Shown here: positions 16,418 to 26,271 of the stretch, in pieces | Numbering within the stretch: position 1 is the first letter of the stretch | Layout: each line of letters opens with the position of its first letter | Program-made: the position numbers and the translations under genes | NCBI GenBank assembly: GCA_016721085.1 | Contig: JADKJI010000022.1 | Span: 10,963 to 74,962 of the forward strand | From: Chitinophagaceae bacterium | GTDB lineage: Bacteria; Bacteroidota; Bacteroidia; Chitinophagales; Chitinophagaceae | Reading direction: 5' to 3' | Length of the DNA: 64,000 nucleotides | The notes under the pieces: model-generated | The model's database searches: none | Told to the model about the DNA's origin: nothing | What the model saw: the letters and a program-made list of their open reading frames with translations, nothing else

Positions 16418-16491
16418 AAACATGGATACTTTCAAAAAGATATATGCCGATTTGAAAGAAGAGTTCCTGAATTTTATTTCGAAGTGGATGT
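16402..16491 (+). pseudogene. C-terminal remnant continuing the helical tail in a second frame
   Basis: Thirty codons from ATG 16402 read GKIRENMDTFKKIYADLKEE and end with SKWM. They join naturally to the preceding KFEDH in the other frame, so this is most likely the end of the small helical protein after a one-base indel rather than a separate gene. Confidence 0.45.
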
Positions 16492-16495
16492 AATA

Positions 16496-16834
16496 TTATA
16501 AAGCCGCCTGTTCACGGATATCGTCCATGGATATGCCCAGATGACTCTCTTCATATACGCATTCTCCATTACGGATAAGAAGCACTTGGGGCGATTCATG
16601 ATGAACTTTGAAGGTTTCGGCTATCTCATTACTTAGTGCCCGGTATTTTATCAGGTCCAAATAATAAAAGTCAAGTGCTACAGGTTGAGAATCCCTTTCC
16701 AACCTACCCTTGGCAGTGGAACTGATATTGCACCGGGTACTGTGTTTAAATATAAGCTGGGGAGCCTTTTTCGATTTTTCCTTTATAGTTGTAAGTTCTT
16801 CGTTGGTGGTAAGAGGGATCCAGGTTAGGGGCAT
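16496..16834 (-). CDS. ytxJ: YtxJ/BrxC-type monothiol bacilliredoxin
   Basis: The 112-residue thioredoxin-fold protein has FKHSTRCNISSTAK with a single active cysteine and the ESPQVLLIRNGECVYEESHLGIS end of the DUF2847/YtxJ family. In bacillithiol-using bacteria, a group that includes many Bacteroidota, this family reduces mixed disulfides. It is preceded upstream by a TTTAAG-family repeat and by a small lipoprotein gene on the same strand. Confidence 0.85.
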   Translation of the reverse strand: MPLTWIPLTTNEELTTIKEKSKKAPQLIFKHSTRCNISSTAKGRLERDSQPVALDFYYLDLIKYRALSNEIAETFKVHHESPQVLLIRNGECVYEESHLGISMDDIREQAAL

Positions 16835-16858
16835 TTTGTTTGAGAGTTGTAAGTAGTA

Positions 16859-17034
16859 AGTTAAAAGTCAAAAGTAAAAAAGTTTAAGGGTTTAAGAGCT
16901 TAAATGTTTAAGGTTTAAAGTTTAAGGGTTTAAGGTTTTCAAATTCGAAGAGAATGATCGAATGTAAAAACCTTAAACCCTTAAACTTTAAACTCTTAAA
17001 CCTTAAATTTTTGACTTTTGACTTTTAACTTTAA
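16859..17034. repeat. TTTAAG-family inverted repeat, copy 2
   Basis: Outer arms AGTTAAAAGTCAAAAGT and ACTTTTGACTTTTAACT enclose GTTTAAG units and an apical segment with TTCGAAGAGAATGATCGAAT followed by GTAAAAACC. The segment is shared with the copy at 51.7 kb (one base different) and in part with 29.9 kb. It lies 3' of the small lipoprotein gene at 17048. Confidence 0.85.
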
Positions 17035-17047
17035 CTAGTAGTTTGGA

Positions 17048-17179
17048 TTACCTTCCGCCGTAACCAATAAAACCCTTTGTAGCCTTGCAGCCGCTGCCAC
17101 TACCTTTCATAGTGGTGCAGGAAGCCATTGCAGCCAGCATTACTAATGCCAGACAAGCCAATACGATTGTTCTTTTCAT
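17048..17179 (-). CDS. Small lipoprotein, 43 residues
   Basis: The peptide has a basic N-terminus, a hydrophobic stretch and a lipobox-like AMASC, then a short Gly/Ser/Lys part ending GYGGR. Many Bacteroidota encode similar tiny lipoproteins of unknown role. The upstream context is AT-rich, and the gene is followed by a TTTAAG repeat. Confidence 0.6.
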   Translation of the reverse strand: MKRTIVLACLALVMLAAMASCTTMKGSGSGCKATKGFIGYGGR

Positions 17180-17531
17180 CTTTTGTGGTATTTGAAGTTT
17201 TGAAATATGCCTGATGGATCTGCAAAAGGGTTAAACGATCACCAGGAAATTCAAAGGAGGCGGATCAGTAAAATAAAAGGAGAATTTTCGGAGGGATTGG
17301 AAGAGATGTCACAAATTAAAGCATTAATTCCCGATTTTGCAAGCAGCCAGGGGTTGTAAATTACCCAGCTTCCATTCGCCGTGCATAATGTACCAAACAG
17401 GGGGATATTTTACCCGTCTCTAAGCCCACTATAATACTTACATTTGCAATACATTGCAGGTGTTACCGGAAAGCCAACTGTAATTCCTGCGGCAGCCGAC
17501 TTTTATTTGTTGTTAACCAATATCAATAGTA
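17180..17531. other. Intergenic region with a -7-like box
   Basis: This 352-bp gap lies between divergent genes. TACATTTG at 17439-17446 matches the Bacteroidota -7 box for the exonuclease gene, without a good -33 element. A short minus-strand stretch of 25 codons ends DPPPLNFLVIV but has no start and is not called as a gene. Nothing else was recognised. Confidence 0.4.
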
Positions 17532-18299
17532 ATGCTCCAACTTAACAAACCCCTGGCATTCATTGACCTCGAAACTACGGGGATCAATCTGGCAAGTGAC
17601 CGTATCGTAGAAATAGCCATTGTTAAAATAACCACCGATGGTAAACAGACGGTGAAAAGGAAATTGGTGAATCCGGAAATGCCGATTCCAAAAGCATCTT
17701 CAGATGTTCATGGCATTACAGATGATATGGTGAAAGATGCTCCTACTTTCAAAGTAATTGCAAATGAAATAAAGCAGTTTATTGAGAACTGCGATCTGGC
17801 TGGCTATAATTCCAACCGATTTGATATTCCTTTACTGGCTGAGGAATTCCTAAGGTCAGGACTTGATTTTGATGTTCGTGGTCGTAAGCTGCTCGATGTT
17901 CAACGCATTTTCCATATGATGGAACAGCGCACTTTAGGAGCTGCCTATAAATTCTATTGCAACAAATCATTAGAAGATGCTCATAGTGCAGAAGTGGATG
18001 CTACCGCTACTTGGGAAGTACTTCAGGCACAATTAGAAAAATATCCCCAACTAGGCACCACTATCGATACTATCACCAAATTCACCGGTGATGAAGAAGT
18101 GGTCGATTTTGCCCGTCGCTTTATTTTCGAAAATGGCATTGAAGTTTTCAATTTCGGAAAACATAAGGGTCGCGCTGTTGTGGATGTTCTTAAAGCTGAG
18201 CCTCAATATTATGACTGGATGATGAAAGGTGATTTTCCTCAGCATACAAAACAGAAGCTCACTGAAATATTGAACAGGACATTGTTAAAGAAGGGATAA
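17532..18299 (+). CDS. DnaQ-like 3'-5' exonuclease
   Basis: The 255-residue protein starts with the DEDDh exonuclease motif I (FIDLETTGINLASDRIVEIAIVKI), then motif II (GYNSNRFDIPLLAEEF) and motif III (DAHSAEVDATATWEV). The C-terminal part (FNFGKHKGRAVVDVLKAEPQYYDWM) is the small DUF3820-type domain that is often joined to such exonucleases. It probably trims DNA 3' ends, either as a proofreading epsilon-like subunit or in repair. Confidence 0.9.
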   Translation: MLQLNKPLAFIDLETTGINLASDRIVEIAIVKITTDGKQTVKRKLVNPEMPIPKASSDVHGITDDMVKDAPTFKVIANEIKQFIENCDLAGYNSNRFDIPLLAEEFLRSGLDFDVRGRKLLDVQRIFHMMEQRTLGAAYKFYCNKSLEDAHSAEVDATATWEVLQAQLEKYPQLGTTIDTITKFTGDEEVVDFARRFIFENGIEVFNFGKHKGRAVVDVLKAEPQYYDWMMKGDFPQHTKQKLTEILNRTLLKKG

Positions 18300-18376
18300 A
18301 AAATTAGCCAGTGTTTTTTGCTGGTGAGCCATCGATAAAAAATTGTATTTTCGACACATAACATTGCAGGGCAGAA

Positions 18377-19168
18377 GTGGAAAAAATCGTCATAATACCA
18401 ACTTATAATGAGAAAGAGAATATAGGCGCTATCATTAAGGCCATTTTTTCTCTGGGAAAGAATTTTCATATTCTTGTAATAGATGACGGATCACCCGATG
18501 GAACAGCCGACATCGTAAAAGAGCTCCAGCAATCTTATCTCGGGTTATTATTCCTCGAAGAACGCAAAGGCAAACTTGGATTAGGTACTGCCTATATTCA
18601 TGGTTTTAAGTGGTCCCTTTCAAAAGGCTATCGCTATATTTTTGAAATGGATGCCGATTTCTCACATAGTCCTACTGACCTCGAAAGATTATACCTCGCT
18701 TGTAAAGCGGATGGAGCCGATGTAGCCATCGGGTCGCGCTATGTAAAAGGCGGCGGCACTGTAAACTGGCCATGGGGAAGACGTTTCCTTTCAAAAGGCG
18801 GATCACTCTATACCCGAATCATCACCTGGATACCTGTTCATGATACCACAGCAGGATTTGTCTGCTATCGCAGAGAAGTACTGGAAACTATAAACCTTGA
18901 CCAAATTGTTTTCCTCGGATATGCCTTCCAGATAGAAATGAAATTCGCCTCCTGGAAACTGGGGTTTGTGATAAAAGAAGTACCTATCATTTTTGAAGAC
19001 AGGAAATTCGGGAGTTCAAAAATGCATAAGGGCATTGTAAAAGAAGGTATTCTTGGTGTATTGCGACTTCGCTGGTATAGTCTCTTTAAAAACTATCGCA
19101 ATAAAGTTAAGAACACCGGTGTGGTTTTTCCCTCGGTTTCACGCGATGAAGTAATAGCGAAACCCTGA
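18377..19168 (+). CDS. Polyprenol monophosphomannose synthase-like glycosyltransferase (GT2)
   Basis: From GTG 18377 the 263-residue protein shows VIIPTYNEKENIGAII, VIDDGSPDGTA and the DAD metal motif in FEMDADFSH, followed by GSRYVKGGGTVNWPWGRRFLSKGG. This is the DPM1-like branch that transfers mannose or another sugar from a nucleotide donor to polyprenyl phosphate. There is no C-terminal membrane part. Confidence 0.9.
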   Translation: MEKIVIIPTYNEKENIGAIIKAIFSLGKNFHILVIDDGSPDGTADIVKELQQSYLGLLFLEERKGKLGLGTAYIHGFKWSLSKGYRYIFEMDADFSHSPTDLERLYLACKADGADVAIGSRYVKGGGTVNWPWGRRFLSKGGSLYTRIITWIPVHDTTAGFVCYRREVLETINLDQIVFLGYAFQIEMKFASWKLGFVIKEVPIIFEDRKFGSSKMHKGIVKEGILGVLRLRWYSLFKNYRNKVKNTGVVFPSVSRDEVIAKP

Positions 19169-19201
19169 TAATCCCATTCTTTTCTGCATCTTTGCGGCCT
19201 T

Positions 19202-20076
19202 ATGCGTAAGGCGTTCCTACAATTACATATCGCTGTATTTCTCGCAGGATTTACTGGCGTGCTCGGCAGACTGATTGAGCTGCAGGAAGGCTTATTGGTT
19301 TGGTACCGCTTGCTGTTTAGCGCTATAACCATGTGGGTGCTGTTTTCCATCACTAAATCGCTTAAGGCCTTACCATTTAAAGACGTATTGAAAGTGACCG
19401 GTGTTGGATGTATAGCCGCATTCCATTGGGTTACATTTTACGGCGCCATAAAGTATTCGAATATTTCGGTGGCTCTTGTTTGCTTTTCTGCAATAGGTTT
19501 CTTTACGGCGTTATTCGAGCCCATTGTATTCCGGAAAAGATAGTACGGATTGAATTGATGTTGGGGGTTCTCGTGATGGTTGGCATATTCATCATTTTTC
19601 ACTTCGATCCCCAGTTTAAGAAAGGAATCATATTCGGTATCATTTCTGCCATGCTGGGTGCTATTTTCCCTGTATTTAACCGCCAATTGATGCAGAGAAT
19701 GAATGCACCCACTCTTATGACGTGGGAGCTCTCTGGCGGATTAATATCCTTAACCTTACTCTTACCATTCTATTTTCAGGGGTTTCCTCCGGCCTACTGG
19801 ATACCAACCTTGTCAGACTTCTTATGGTTATTAGTGCTTTCCTGGTTATGCTCCGTTTGGGCCTTTCAATTGTCGGCCAATGCACTGAAAAAAATCTCCG
19901 CTTTCACTGTGAACCTTACCTATAATCTGGAACCGGTTTATGGGATTATTCTGGCTTTTATCATGTACAACGAAAACAAGTATCTGGGAATAAGTTTTTA
20001 CCTGGGGTTATCACTTATAATACTAGCCGTGCTGCTTCAAAGCTGGCGAATATACCGTCAGCGTAAACGGTATTGA
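19202..20076 (+). pseudogene. EamA/DMT-family transporter, split by a one-base frameshift
   Basis: The first frame (19202-19543) encodes about four membrane helices and ends at FRKR; the second frame continues with IVRIELMLGVLVMVG to 20076. Joined, they give about 290 residues with ten helices, the normal drug/metabolite transporter size. The break is in a run of four A at 19535-19538, where a fifth A would restore FRKKIVRIEL. A homopolymer error is the simplest explanation. The exported substrate is unknown. Confidence 0.85.
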
Positions 20077-20155
20077 ACCGTCCATCAAAACATTTGCAGG
20101 AAGGATTTATTTGAAGTGCTTTGGCTGTATCTTTAAAGCACCAAAAACTACACGC

Positions 20156-23080
20156 ATGAGAAAACTATCCCTGCTGGCGATGGCCCTGTGTTTTTCTATT
20201 TCACTCTTCGCTCAGAAAAAACCGCTCGACCATTCCGTTTACGATGGATGGAAATCGGCCGGCGAAAGAACTATCAGCAATAATGGCAAGTATGTTGTCT
20301 ATTCTATTGTTCCTCAGGAAGGAGACGGCACCTTATACGTAAAAGGACTTGAAAACGGTTATATGAAAGAAATCCCACGAGGGTATCAGGCCACTATAAC
20401 TGACGACAGTCGCTTTGTTGTGTTCAAGATTCGTCCTTATTTCAAGGATACCCGCGATGCAAGAATAAAGAAAAAGAAGCCCGAAGATATGCCAAAAGAC
20501 AGCTTGGGTATTATTGAGTTGGGAAAAGATAGCGTTCTGAAAATTGCACGTGTTAAAACTTTCAAGACACCAAAAGAAGGTGATGGTCAATGGCTCGCTT
20601 ATCATTTAGATAAGGCATTGCCAGAAGCTCCAAAAGCTAGAGTTGCTCCTGATTCTGCAACTCAACTTAATAACCTTGTTCGAATGGCTGATAGCCTCGT
20701 GAGAATAGCTGATAGTATCCGTAACAAGGCCCTTGAAGCAAAAACAAAAGGCATTTCTGTATTACAGCCTGCAAAAAAAGAAATAAAGCCTGCTGCCCCG
20801 AAATCAACTGAAGATCCAGTGGAAGAAGGAACAGAACTGGTACTCCGCAATTTGATTACAGGTGTTGAAAAAAGATGGAAACTCGTAAATGAATATTATT
20901 TCAGTGAGAAAGGAGAAGTACTTCTGATTGAAACAAGCCGGAAGAATAATGATACGCTTAGTGCAGCCACCATACTTTGGACAAATACTTCATCTGGCAA
21001 AACAGATACGGTTTTACGCAAATTCAACGATGCAAAGAATTATGGTATGGACAAAGCAGCAACACAATTGACATTTGTTGCTGAAAGGGATAGCGTTAGC
21101 AAGGCACTTACTAAATTTTATAAGCTATACTATTACAAAGTTGGTTTTGATTCTGCCAAACTGCTGGCAGATAGAAATACAGCAGGCGTTAATAAAGGGT
21201 TAACTATCAGTCCTGATTATAACAATAGCTTCAGTAAAGATGGTAAGAAATTGTTTTTTGGATTAGCTACCATTCGCAAGCCGAAAGATACTACCCTGGT
21301 TGATTTTGAAACAGCGCGTTTGGATGTTTGGCATTATAACGATGATTACCTGCAACCACAACAGCTATTACAGGCTAGTCAGGAATTACGTAGAAGCTAT
21401 CTTACTGTAGCAAATCCTGCAACAGGTTCAATACTCCAGCTAGGAAGTGATGATGCAGAGTCTGTTCAAATGGGTGATGAAGGAAATGCTGATTTTGTTT
21501 TAGCTAGTTCCAGCAAAGGAAACAGGATATCGGCCCAATGGGAAGGATTTAGTAAACAATCTGCATGGATTATCTCAACTACCGATGGCAGCCGTAAGAA
21601 AGTTAATGACCCCATCAGGGCTTTTTATAGTTTGTCGCCTTCCGCTAAATATGTTTCATGGTACGATTGGCAGACCCGACAGTACTTTGTTTATTCCATT
21701 GAAACTGGAACAACTGTCAATGTGAGTAAATCTATTAAATTCCCTATGTGGGATGAAGAAGATGATCATCCGGATGATCCACCGCCACATGGTACAGCTG
21801 GTTGGACAGAAGGTGATAAGTATATGCTGGTATATGACCGATATGATATCTGGCAATTGGATCCCACCGGTAAGAGTGCGCCGGTTAATTTGACCCAAGG
21901 CATCGGCCGAAAGGAAAAAACTGAGATTCGATATCAGAGAACTGATCCTGATGAGCGTTTCATTAAGGATGGACAGCAGTTATTGCTTCGTTCCTTCAAT
22001 CAAGTAACAAAATATGCTGGTTTCCATTCTTTGCAATATGGAACTGGAAAGGCACCTGAATTGATTGGCATGTATCCAAATTCATTCACAGTTGCCAAGG
22101 CAAAAGATGCAGAGAGATATATTGTACAGAAATCTGATATCAATGCTTCTGAATTATTCTGGAGCAATAACCTAAAGCAGTTTGAAGGGCTCACTTCTAT
22201 TTCAAAACAACAGGAACCTTATAATTGGTTGAAAGTTGAGTTGGTGAAATGGAAGATGTTTGATGGTAAGGAATCAGAAGGTTTGTTATTCAAGCCTGAA
22301 AATTTTGACCCAACCAAAAAGTATCCAATGATATTTTATTTCTATGAAAGGGATGCTGATGGATTATACAATTACCGTGGTCCGGCACCAAGTGCCTCAA
22401 CAGTGAATATCGCTTATTTCACCAGTAACGGGTATCTCGTATTTGATCCGAATATATACTACAAGAATGGAGAGCCTGGCGAAAGTGCATATAATTCCGT
22501 AGTGTCTGCAGCGAAATATTTTGCTAAGCAGTCGTGGGTAGATAGTACAAAGATGGCCATCCAGGGACAAAGCTGGGGTGGATATCAGGTAGCCTATCTC
22601 GTTACCCGCACCAAGATGTTTGCAGCAGCAGGAGCGGGTGCTCCGGTGGCGAATATGACAAGTGCATATGGGGGAATACGATGGGGTAGTGGTTTGAACC
22701 GCCAGTTCCAGTACGAACGTAGCCAAACAAGAATTGGAGCTACTCTTTGGAATCGCAGGGATCTCTATATCAAGAATTCACCTTTGTTCAATGCAGATAA
22801 GGTAACTACACCGATACTCATTATGCATAATGATAAAGATGGGGCAGTACCCTGGTATCAGGGCATCGAGTATTTCACAGCCCTCCGTCGCTTAGGAAAG
22901 AAAGTATGGTTGCTGGAATATAACGATGAAGACCATAACCTCGTAGAGAGAAGAAACCGTAAAGACCTTTCCGTTCGTCTCGGTCAGTTCTTTGATGTTC
23001 ATCTTAAAGGAGCTGCTGCTCCAAAATGGATGACGGAGGGAGTGCCGGCGGTGGTGAAGGGGATTGAGTGGGGACTGTAA
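20156..23080 (+). CDS. S9 family prolyl oligopeptidase
   Basis: From ATG 20156 the protein has 974 residues and a clear signal peptide (LSLLAMALCFSISLFAQ). A long N-terminal propeller-like region precedes the alpha/beta hydrolase domain with nucleophile S806 in GQSWGGYQVA, Asp at about 895 in HNDKDGAVPW and H927 in NDEDHNL. It is expected in the periplasm or outside, cleaving proline-containing peptides. The TTG at 20111 gives a longer frame but would place residues before the signal peptide. Confidence 0.92.
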   Translation: MRKLSLLAMALCFSISLFAQKKPLDHSVYDGWKSAGERTISNNGKYVVYSIVPQEGDGTLYVKGLENGYMKEIPRGYQATITDDSRFVVFKIRPYFKDTRDARIKKKKPEDMPKDSLGIIELGKDSVLKIARVKTFKTPKEGDGQWLAYHLDKALPEAPKARVAPDSATQLNNLVRMADSLVRIADSIRNKALEAKTKGISVLQPAKKEIKPAAPKSTEDPVEEGTELVLRNLITGVEKRWKLVNEYYFSEKGEVLLIETSRKNNDTLSAATILWTNTSSGKTDTVLRKFNDAKNYGMDKAATQLTFVAERDSVSKALTKFYKLYYYKVGFDSAKLLADRNTAGVNKGLTISPDYNNSFSKDGKKLFFGLATIRKPKDTTLVDFETARLDVWHYNDDYLQPQQLLQASQELRRSYLTVANPATGSILQLGSDDAESVQMGDEGNADFVLASSSKGNRISAQWEGFSKQSAWIISTTDGSRKKVNDPIRAFYSLSPSAKYVSWYDWQTRQYFVYSIETGTTVNVSKSIKFPMWDEEDDHPDDPPPHGTAGWTEGDKYMLVYDRYDIWQLDPTGKSAPVNLTQGIGRKEKTEIRYQRTDPDERFIKDGQQLLLRSFNQVTKYAGFHSLQYGTGKAPELIGMYPNSFTVAKAKDAERYIVQKSDINASELFWSNNLKQFEGLTSISKQQEPYNWLKVELVKWKMFDGKESEGLLFKPENFDPTKKYPMIFYFYERDADGLYNYRGPAPSASTVNIAYFTSNGYLVFDPNIYYKNGEPGESAYNSVVSAAKYFAKQSWVDSTKMAIQGQSWGGYQVAYLVTRTKMFAAAGAGAPVANMTSAYGGIRWGSGLNRQFQYERSQTRIGATLWNRRDLYIKNSPLFNADKVTTPILIMHNDKDGAVPWYQGIEYFTALRRLGKKVWLLEYNDEDHNLVERRNRKDLSVRLGQFFDVHLKGAAAPKWMTEGVPAVVKGIEWGL

Positions 23081-23082
23081 AA

Positions 23083-23298
23083 AGATTCAATAGGTTTAAG
23101 AAGTTCAATAGGTTCCAGAGGGCTTACTAATAGTAGGCCCTTCTTAATGTGATATATCATAAACGCGGAGACGCAGAGGAATGTTTCTCTCTGCGTCTCC
23201 GCGTCTCTGCGGTGAAAAAACTTAAAAACAGAAACTGCCTGCCATTAGTAAGCCCTCTGGAACAAATGGAACCTCTGGAACATATTGAATGTCTTGAA
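23083..23298. repeat. Nested inverted repeat: GTTCMA arms around a GCAGAG palindrome
   Basis: Four 9-nt units (ATTCAATAG, GTTTAAGAA, GTTCAATAG, GTTCCAGAG) at 23085-23120 lead to GGCTTACTAAT. The mirror arm at about 23239-23298 carries ATTAGTAAGCCCTCTGGAAC and further units. Between them, 23162-23214 is a third copy of the CGCGGAGACGCAGAG palindrome. The element starts five bases after the S9 peptidase stop and ends at the stop of the convergent gene. Confidence 0.85.
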
Positions 23299-23300
23299 CA

Positions 23301-24008
23301 TTACGCAAGGTATCTTACTAAACTCCTCTTCGCAATCGGCAACAACGTCTCATCAACCGGAAATTTGAGAGGGGTTTCAATGGAATATACTGCCGGATTT
23401 GGGAGTGTTTTACGGTTGCGAATAAGATCTATCTTAATGTATTCGTAGGTGTTCACGATGTTTCGTTCGTATTGGCTGATGAATTCTGTTTTGATAGAAC
23501 GGTATTTCTCCTGGTGCTTTTCAAAAAAACTCAATCGGTATTGATATACTCTTGTTTCCCTGTAGCTTCCTTCACTAAGAAAGAAATAACCTTCATTCGT
23601 TTCAATGGGTAGTAAGCCGATTGGGAATATATTCAGTTTGTCTTCTACGAATTCATAGATCTCTGTACCACTGGTGATGGTGGATTTCATTTGTCCAGAA
23701 GCATATTGTATAATGGCTTCCAGTTCCTGCATCAGTTCATCATCTTCTATCATCTGTTCATATAACAGCTGTAGTTTTTCCATTTGAATGCCGCTGAATT
23801 TCTTCGGGAATTGTTCCTGCAGATATTTTTTGTTTTCGCGGAATGCTACCAGATTATTGTAATGAAAGATGAGATCAGCTAATTGAGGATAGAGCTTGTT
23901 CTCGTTGAATTGGTGGGTGATGTTTTGCAAATAGGCTAGTAGTGTATATTTCTTCAATTCAAAATCGATAAAGCCATCAGCAAACCATGTTTCTGATAAG
24001 GATTTCAT
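23301..24008 (-). CDS. Conserved hypothetical protein, 235 residues
   Basis: The protein is soluble, rich in helix-forming residues and aromatic residues, and has no signal peptide or membrane segment. Notable stretches are NLVAFRENKKYLQEQFPKKF and FFLSEGSYRETRVYQYRLSFF. It resembles an uncharacterised protein found in Bacteroidota, but I do not recognise a named domain. It is divergent from the histidine phosphatase gene and convergent with the S9 peptidase gene. Confidence 0.65.
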   Translation of the reverse strand: MKSLSETWFADGFIDFELKKYTLLAYLQNITHQFNENKLYPQLADLIFHYNNLVAFRENKKYLQEQFPKKFSGIQMEKLQLLYEQMIEDDELMQELEAIIQYASGQMKSTITSGTEIYEFVEDKLNIFPIGLLPIETNEGYFFLSEGSYRETRVYQYRLSFFEKHQEKYRSIKTEFISQYERNIVNTYEYIKIDLIRNRKTLPNPAVYSIETPLKFPVDETLLPIAKRSLVRYLA

Positions 24009-24103
24009 ATTTGGATTGATTTAATGAGTGTTATACAATTTAATGAAATCAGATGGTAATTCCATAAGATTGTTTAATTGTATATTCGTTAAAATTGAAT
24101 GCC

Positions 24104-24589
24104 ATGATAAAGCTTCTGTTTCTTCTAATTGCAGTTTCTTTTCTCTCTGCTTGTTCGCATACCTATTATATTGTTCGTCATGCCGAAAAGGAAACTCCTT
24201 CTGGCAATATGTCTAATGATGTTCCCTTATCAGATAAAGGGAAAGCAAGAGCGGAAGCGTTGAAAGAATTAATGAAGGATAAGAGTATCAAAGCAATTTA
24301 TTCAACAAAAACACAACGCACCCAAAACACTGCAAAGCCAACTGCTGAATATTTCAATATTGATATCCTGCCATACGGGCCATCACCCGATAGCGCCTTC
24401 ATAGCTACCATGAAAGCCTTACGAAAAAACGTATTGATTGTCGGTCATAGCAATACGGTAGATGACATTGTAAATGGTATTGGCAGGAATAAATATGTAC
24501 CAGGTGATTTGCCAGATTCAGCGTATAGCAATCTTTTTAAACTTAAAGTTCGAAATGGGAGAGTGCGATTCTTGCGGTTAAATTTCTAA
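24104..24589 (+). CDS. Histidine phosphatase family lipoprotein (SixA-like)
   Basis: From ATG 24104 there are 161 residues with a lipobox (AVSFLSACSH) directly followed by the phosphatase motif YYIVRHAEK, and later STKTQRTQNTAKP and VGHSNTVDDI. These supply the RHG-type His and Arg residues of the branch. The protein is predicted to be a periplasmic, lipid-anchored phosphatase; the substrate is unknown. Confidence 0.85.
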   Translation: MIKLLFLLIAVSFLSACSHTYYIVRHAEKETPSGNMSNDVPLSDKGKARAEALKELMKDKSIKAIYSTKTQRTQNTAKPTAEYFNIDILPYGPSPDSAFIATMKALRKNVLIVGHSNTVDDIVNGIGRNKYVPGDLPDSAYSNLFKLKVRNGRVRFLRLNF

Positions 24590-24593
24590 TTCA

Positions 24594-24743
24594 TGCTTAA
24601 AGCCTAAGGCCTAAGGCCTTGAGCTTCTTGCATAACGCTTAAGGCCTAAAGCCCAAGGCTTGATTCCGTTTCAAAACGGAGATAAGTCTTTCGGGTGGAG
24701 TATGAGTTAAGCTTTAAGCCTTAGGCCTTAAGCTTTTAGCTTT
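24594..24743. repeat. GCTTAAGGCC-family inverted repeat, copy 1
   Basis: Arms made of GCTTAAAGCCTAAGGCC-like units flank a centre with CAAAACGGAG and AGTCTTTCGGG. The element fills the space between two convergent genes and can fold on itself over about 60 bases per side. Confidence 0.8.
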
Positions 24744-24745
24744 CT

Positions 24746-26092
24746 TCACACTTCACGACCCCCATCAAAATTCTCCAACTCCTTTGCCACTGCATTCAGG
24801 AAGGTAGCGCCCAGAGCGCCGTCGATGATTCGATGATCGTAACTCATGCTTAAGTACATCATGTGACGGATAGCGATAGAATCGCCCTGTTCGGTTTCTA
24901 TCACTACTGGTCTTTTCTTTATAGCTCCAACAGCCATGATGGCTACCTGTGGTTGATTGATTATTGGGGTGCCCATCAAACTGCCAAATGTACCTACATT
25001 GGTAAGGGTGAATGTACCACCACTTGTATCATCGGGTTTGAGTTTATTGTTTCGGGCAGCATTAGCTAATTGATTCACTTGCTTAGTGAGTCCTACCAAA
25101 TTCAATTGGTCAGCATTCTTGATAACAGGTACTATGAGGTTTCCGGAAGGCAATGCAGTTGCCATTCCAATATTGATATCTTTCTTTACAATCAGTTTAT
25201 CGCCATCAATACTACTACTCAACCAAGGGTATTTTTTTATACACTTTACTATCGCCTCAATGAAAAGTGGTGTAAAAGTGATTTTTTCATTTTCCCTTTT
25301 CTCGAAGTCTTTCTTTATGCGTTCGCGCCAGAGAACCAGATTGGTTACATCTGCTTCGGTGAAACTGGTTACATGAGGACTGGTATGTTTGCTATCCACC
25401 ATGTGTTTTGCAATCAACTTCCTCATACGGTCCATCTCAATGATCTCGACGTTGCCAGGATAGTTGCTAACGGATTCACTGGTTGATGCAGGGCTGGAAA
25501 TGGGTTGTTGTTTTACTGATGGAGCTGCTGTTTCCTGTGTTCTTGTATAAGTTGCTTGTTGTCCATTTCCTGAATGTCTGTTTTGCAGGTAAGCGAGAAT
25601 ATCTCTTTTTGTAACCCTTCCTTCGTTACCTGTGCCTGGAATCCTTTCCAGTTCAGTCATGCTTACACCTTCGCTTGATGCGATATTCAAAACAAGTGGA
25701 GAATAGAACCTGTTTCCAGATACTGCGAAATTTTGTGATGCGGGTACTGCCACCTCGTAACTAGGAGTTGCCACTGTTTGAACAGGTGCTGATTGTGCTG
25801 GTTGATAAACCGGAGCAGGGGCGGCTGCTGGTGCTTTTGCTGATTCCATAGCCCCTGTTTTAATGCGGGCAATTACAGCCCCAACAGGCACCACATCGTT
25901 CACATTGTATAATAGGGATTCAAGGATTCCTTCTGCCGTTGAGGGTACTTCGCTATCCACTTTGTCTGTGGCAATTTCCAGTACAGTTTCATCCATTTTT
26001 ATGGAATCACCGGGTTGTTTGAGCCATTTCAAAATCGTGGCTTCCATAATGCTTTCGCCCATTTTCGGCATAATCAGGTCTACAACAGCCAT
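24746..26092 (-). CDS. 2-oxo acid dehydrogenase E2 component (dihydrolipoamide acyltransferase)
   Basis: The 448-residue protein has an N-terminal lipoyl domain with K44 in EIATDKVDSEVPS, an Ala/Pro linker, a peripheral E3-binding domain (SPLVLNIASSEGVSMTELERIPGTGNEGRVTKRDI) and a catalytic domain ending in the active-site SYDHRIIDGALG. It moves acyl groups to CoA in the pyruvate, 2-oxoglutarate or branched-chain complex; the sequence seen here does not decide which. The E1 genes are not nearby, and the only E3 gene in the window is the damaged lpd at 40.6 kb. Confidence 0.92.
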   Translation of the reverse strand: MAVVDLIMPKMGESIMEATILKWLKQPGDSIKMDETVLEIATDKVDSEVPSTAEGILESLLYNVNDVVPVGAVIARIKTGAMESAKAPAAAPAPVYQPAQSAPVQTVATPSYEVAVPASQNFAVSGNRFYSPLVLNIASSEGVSMTELERIPGTGNEGRVTKRDILAYLQNRHSGNGQQATYTRTQETAAPSVKQQPISSPASTSESVSNYPGNVEIIEMDRMRKLIAKHMVDSKHTSPHVTSFTEADVTNLVLWRERIKKDFEKRENEKITFTPLFIEAIVKCIKKYPWLSSSIDGDKLIVKKDINIGMATALPSGNLIVPVIKNADQLNLVGLTKQVNQLANAARNNKLKPDDTSGGTFTLTNVGTFGSLMGTPIINQPQVAIMAVGAIKKRPVVIETEQGDSIAIRHMMYLSMSYDHRIIDGALGATFLNAVAKELENFDGGREV

Positions 26093-26271
26093 ATTCAGTA
26101 GGAGATTTAAGTTGATAGATATGATTTTGAAGGCTGGTCTGTAATTTTCATTCGTACGTCAACATCCGCCGTCAATTTCCAAATAGCAGAAACCGACCCA
26201 GGGCCATTCAGATCCCTTACAGCAAGCAAGCAAAACCGGGTCAAAGGTAATGATTGGGGTTTATAGTTTTA

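Noticed and set aside
16859..17034. CRISPR-like regular repetition in the TTTAAG regions
   Set aside because: Units are 7-9 nt and degenerate, there are no unique spacers of constant length, and no cas genes are present.
23149..23448. 99-codon open frame on the + strand
   Set aside because: It crosses the CGCAGAG hairpin and the antisense of the gene at 23301-24008, with no domain or start signal.
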